Assembly (NCBI GenBank): GCA_900199595.1
Contig: FZRB01000006.1
Location: 88,640 to 152,639, forward strand
Source of the DNA: Lachnospiraceae bacterium
Lineage (GTDB): Bacteria; Bacillota; Clostridia; Lachnospirales; Lachnospiraceae
DNA: 64,000 nucleotides
Reading direction: 5' to 3'
The notes below the pieces were generated by a model that searched no databases, was not told the origin of the DNA, and saw only the letters and a program-made list of their open reading frames with translations. The translations under genes and the position numbers were made by a program. The number at the start of each line of letters is the position of its first letter. The first letter of the stretch is position 1. Below are positions 63,671 to 64,000 of this stretch, piece after piece.

Positions 63671-63732
63671 GCGCCGAGACGCATCCTTAGCGGAGCGTTT
63701 TTTATATAATAGGAAACGCAGTTTCCTACTAC
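63671..63732 (+). repeat. Dispersed structured repeat, copy 2
   Basis: It shares GCGCCGAGACGCATCC and TTAGCGGAGCG with copy 1, then TTTTTT and TATAATAGGAAAC-GCA-GTTTCC. The stem base pair G-C of copy 1 is A-T here (GGGAAC/GTTCCC against GGAAAC/GTTTCC). It starts seven bases past the HicB-like stop and may terminate it. Confidence 0.8.
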
Positions 63733-63754
63733 AATGATTTTATAGTGAATATTC

Positions 63755-63982
63755 TTAACATCCAGTTAAGATATTATCTATCTTATTGCTTAAGCTGTAT
63801 AATGATGGGGCAATAGGTATATCGGCAGTTTCCATGGACTTTGCGTCCGTATAATAGACTGATAACCAGCTCCTCATTAGCAGCGTTCGTTTTATGCAGG
63901 TTGTTTCACCATAGGGTGCATTCGTGTCACACCACAGTAGATTGAATAGGCAATGAGTAAAACTGGTGTATATCCATTGCAC
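63755..63982 (-). other. Short open frame at the window edge, coding status unclear
   Basis: A 75-codon minus-strand frame with several Cys and Trp (FTHCLFNLLWCDTNAPYGE, then CIKRTLLMRSWLSVYYTD). I recall similar short frames only vaguely and cannot assign a family. It has no good ribosome binding site in view. It may be the trace of a mobile element or of a structured RNA (GGACGCAAAGUCC hairpin at its middle) rather than a gene. Confidence 0.25.
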
Positions 63983-64000
63983 TATATTTTTTAAGGAGTG

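Noticed and set aside
63790..63900. GGACGCAAAGUCC on the minus strand, reminiscent of the GACGCAAAG core of a cyclic di-GMP-I riboswitch
   Set aside because: The partner elements (GGCAAACC-type stem and receptor) are not in place; the short hairpin alone does not support the call.

Overview
The window looks like a chromosome segment from a low-GC Firmicute, most likely a gut Lachnospiraceae (Coprococcus/Butyrivibrio-like). The grounds are strong AGGAGG ribosome binding sites, a Cps-type (BY-kinase/PHP phosphatase) capsule locus, a type IIA topoisomerase pair and a huge secreted protein with an A/T/P-rich linker. The genus is an inference; no rRNA or tRNA gene was seen.

Region 1 (1-1.9 kb) is an edge of decayed and accessory DNA: an IS110-family transposase remnant, a tiny coiled-coil protein, a 13-bp telomere-like tandem repeat and an MNT-HEPN toxin-antitoxin pair. 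Region 2 (1.96-38.4 kb) is a capsule/exopolysaccharide locus read almost wholly on the minus strand. It starts at about 38.4 kb with a membrane protein, the phosphatase CpsB, the chain-length protein CpsC and the tyrosine kinase CpsD, a lone membrane domain and the initiating phosphoglycosyltransferase. It continues through RmlC, six further glycosyltransferases (GT2, GT4, GT8 and GT56-like), a Wzy polymerase, two Wzx flippases, two epimerases, a sugar aminotransferase, a pyruvyltransferase, RmlB, RmlA and a nucleotidyltransferase. Together RmlA, RmlB, the aminotransferase and the WecF-like transferase point to a dTDP-4-amino-4,6-dideoxyhexose in the repeat unit.

Inside the locus, 5.96-15.25 kb is a block of accessory genes: a DUF2971 protein, a UDP-glucose dehydrogenase fused to an Xre-type HTH (plus strand, own promoter), a DUF3800 gene, an Mrr-like nuclease and a pair of small membrane proteins. 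The DUF3800 gene is cut by a 3.5-kb IS21-family element with 5-bp target duplications and two extra genes; removing the element and one duplication restores a 235-codon frame by hand. Just upstream of the DUF3800 start lies a compact structured RNA with its own promoter and terminator. A second, similar RNA-plus-terminator leader precedes the membrane pair. This RNA/DUF3800 unit is the best candidate for an unusual system here.

Region 3 (38.5-50.1 kb) is core genome: a Lys-rich secreted protein, carB (plus strand), a ParE/ParC-type topoisomerase pair, a two-domain polyphosphate:AMP phosphotransferase, trxB and trxA. Region 4 (50.2-55.4 kb) holds an Xre regulator with a membrane partner and a NatA/NatB-like ABC exporter operon with a clear promoter overlapped by palindromes.

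Region 5 (55.5-64 kb) is a giant (about 2,450 aa) repetitive secreted protein gene, split by an exact 29-bp deletion inside an internal repeat. It is followed by an orphan HicB-like gene and lies between two copies of a structured repeat that shows a compensatory base change. A family of four palindromic terminators with a conserved loop is scattered over the window at 1.0, 1.9, 42.7 and 50.2 kb.
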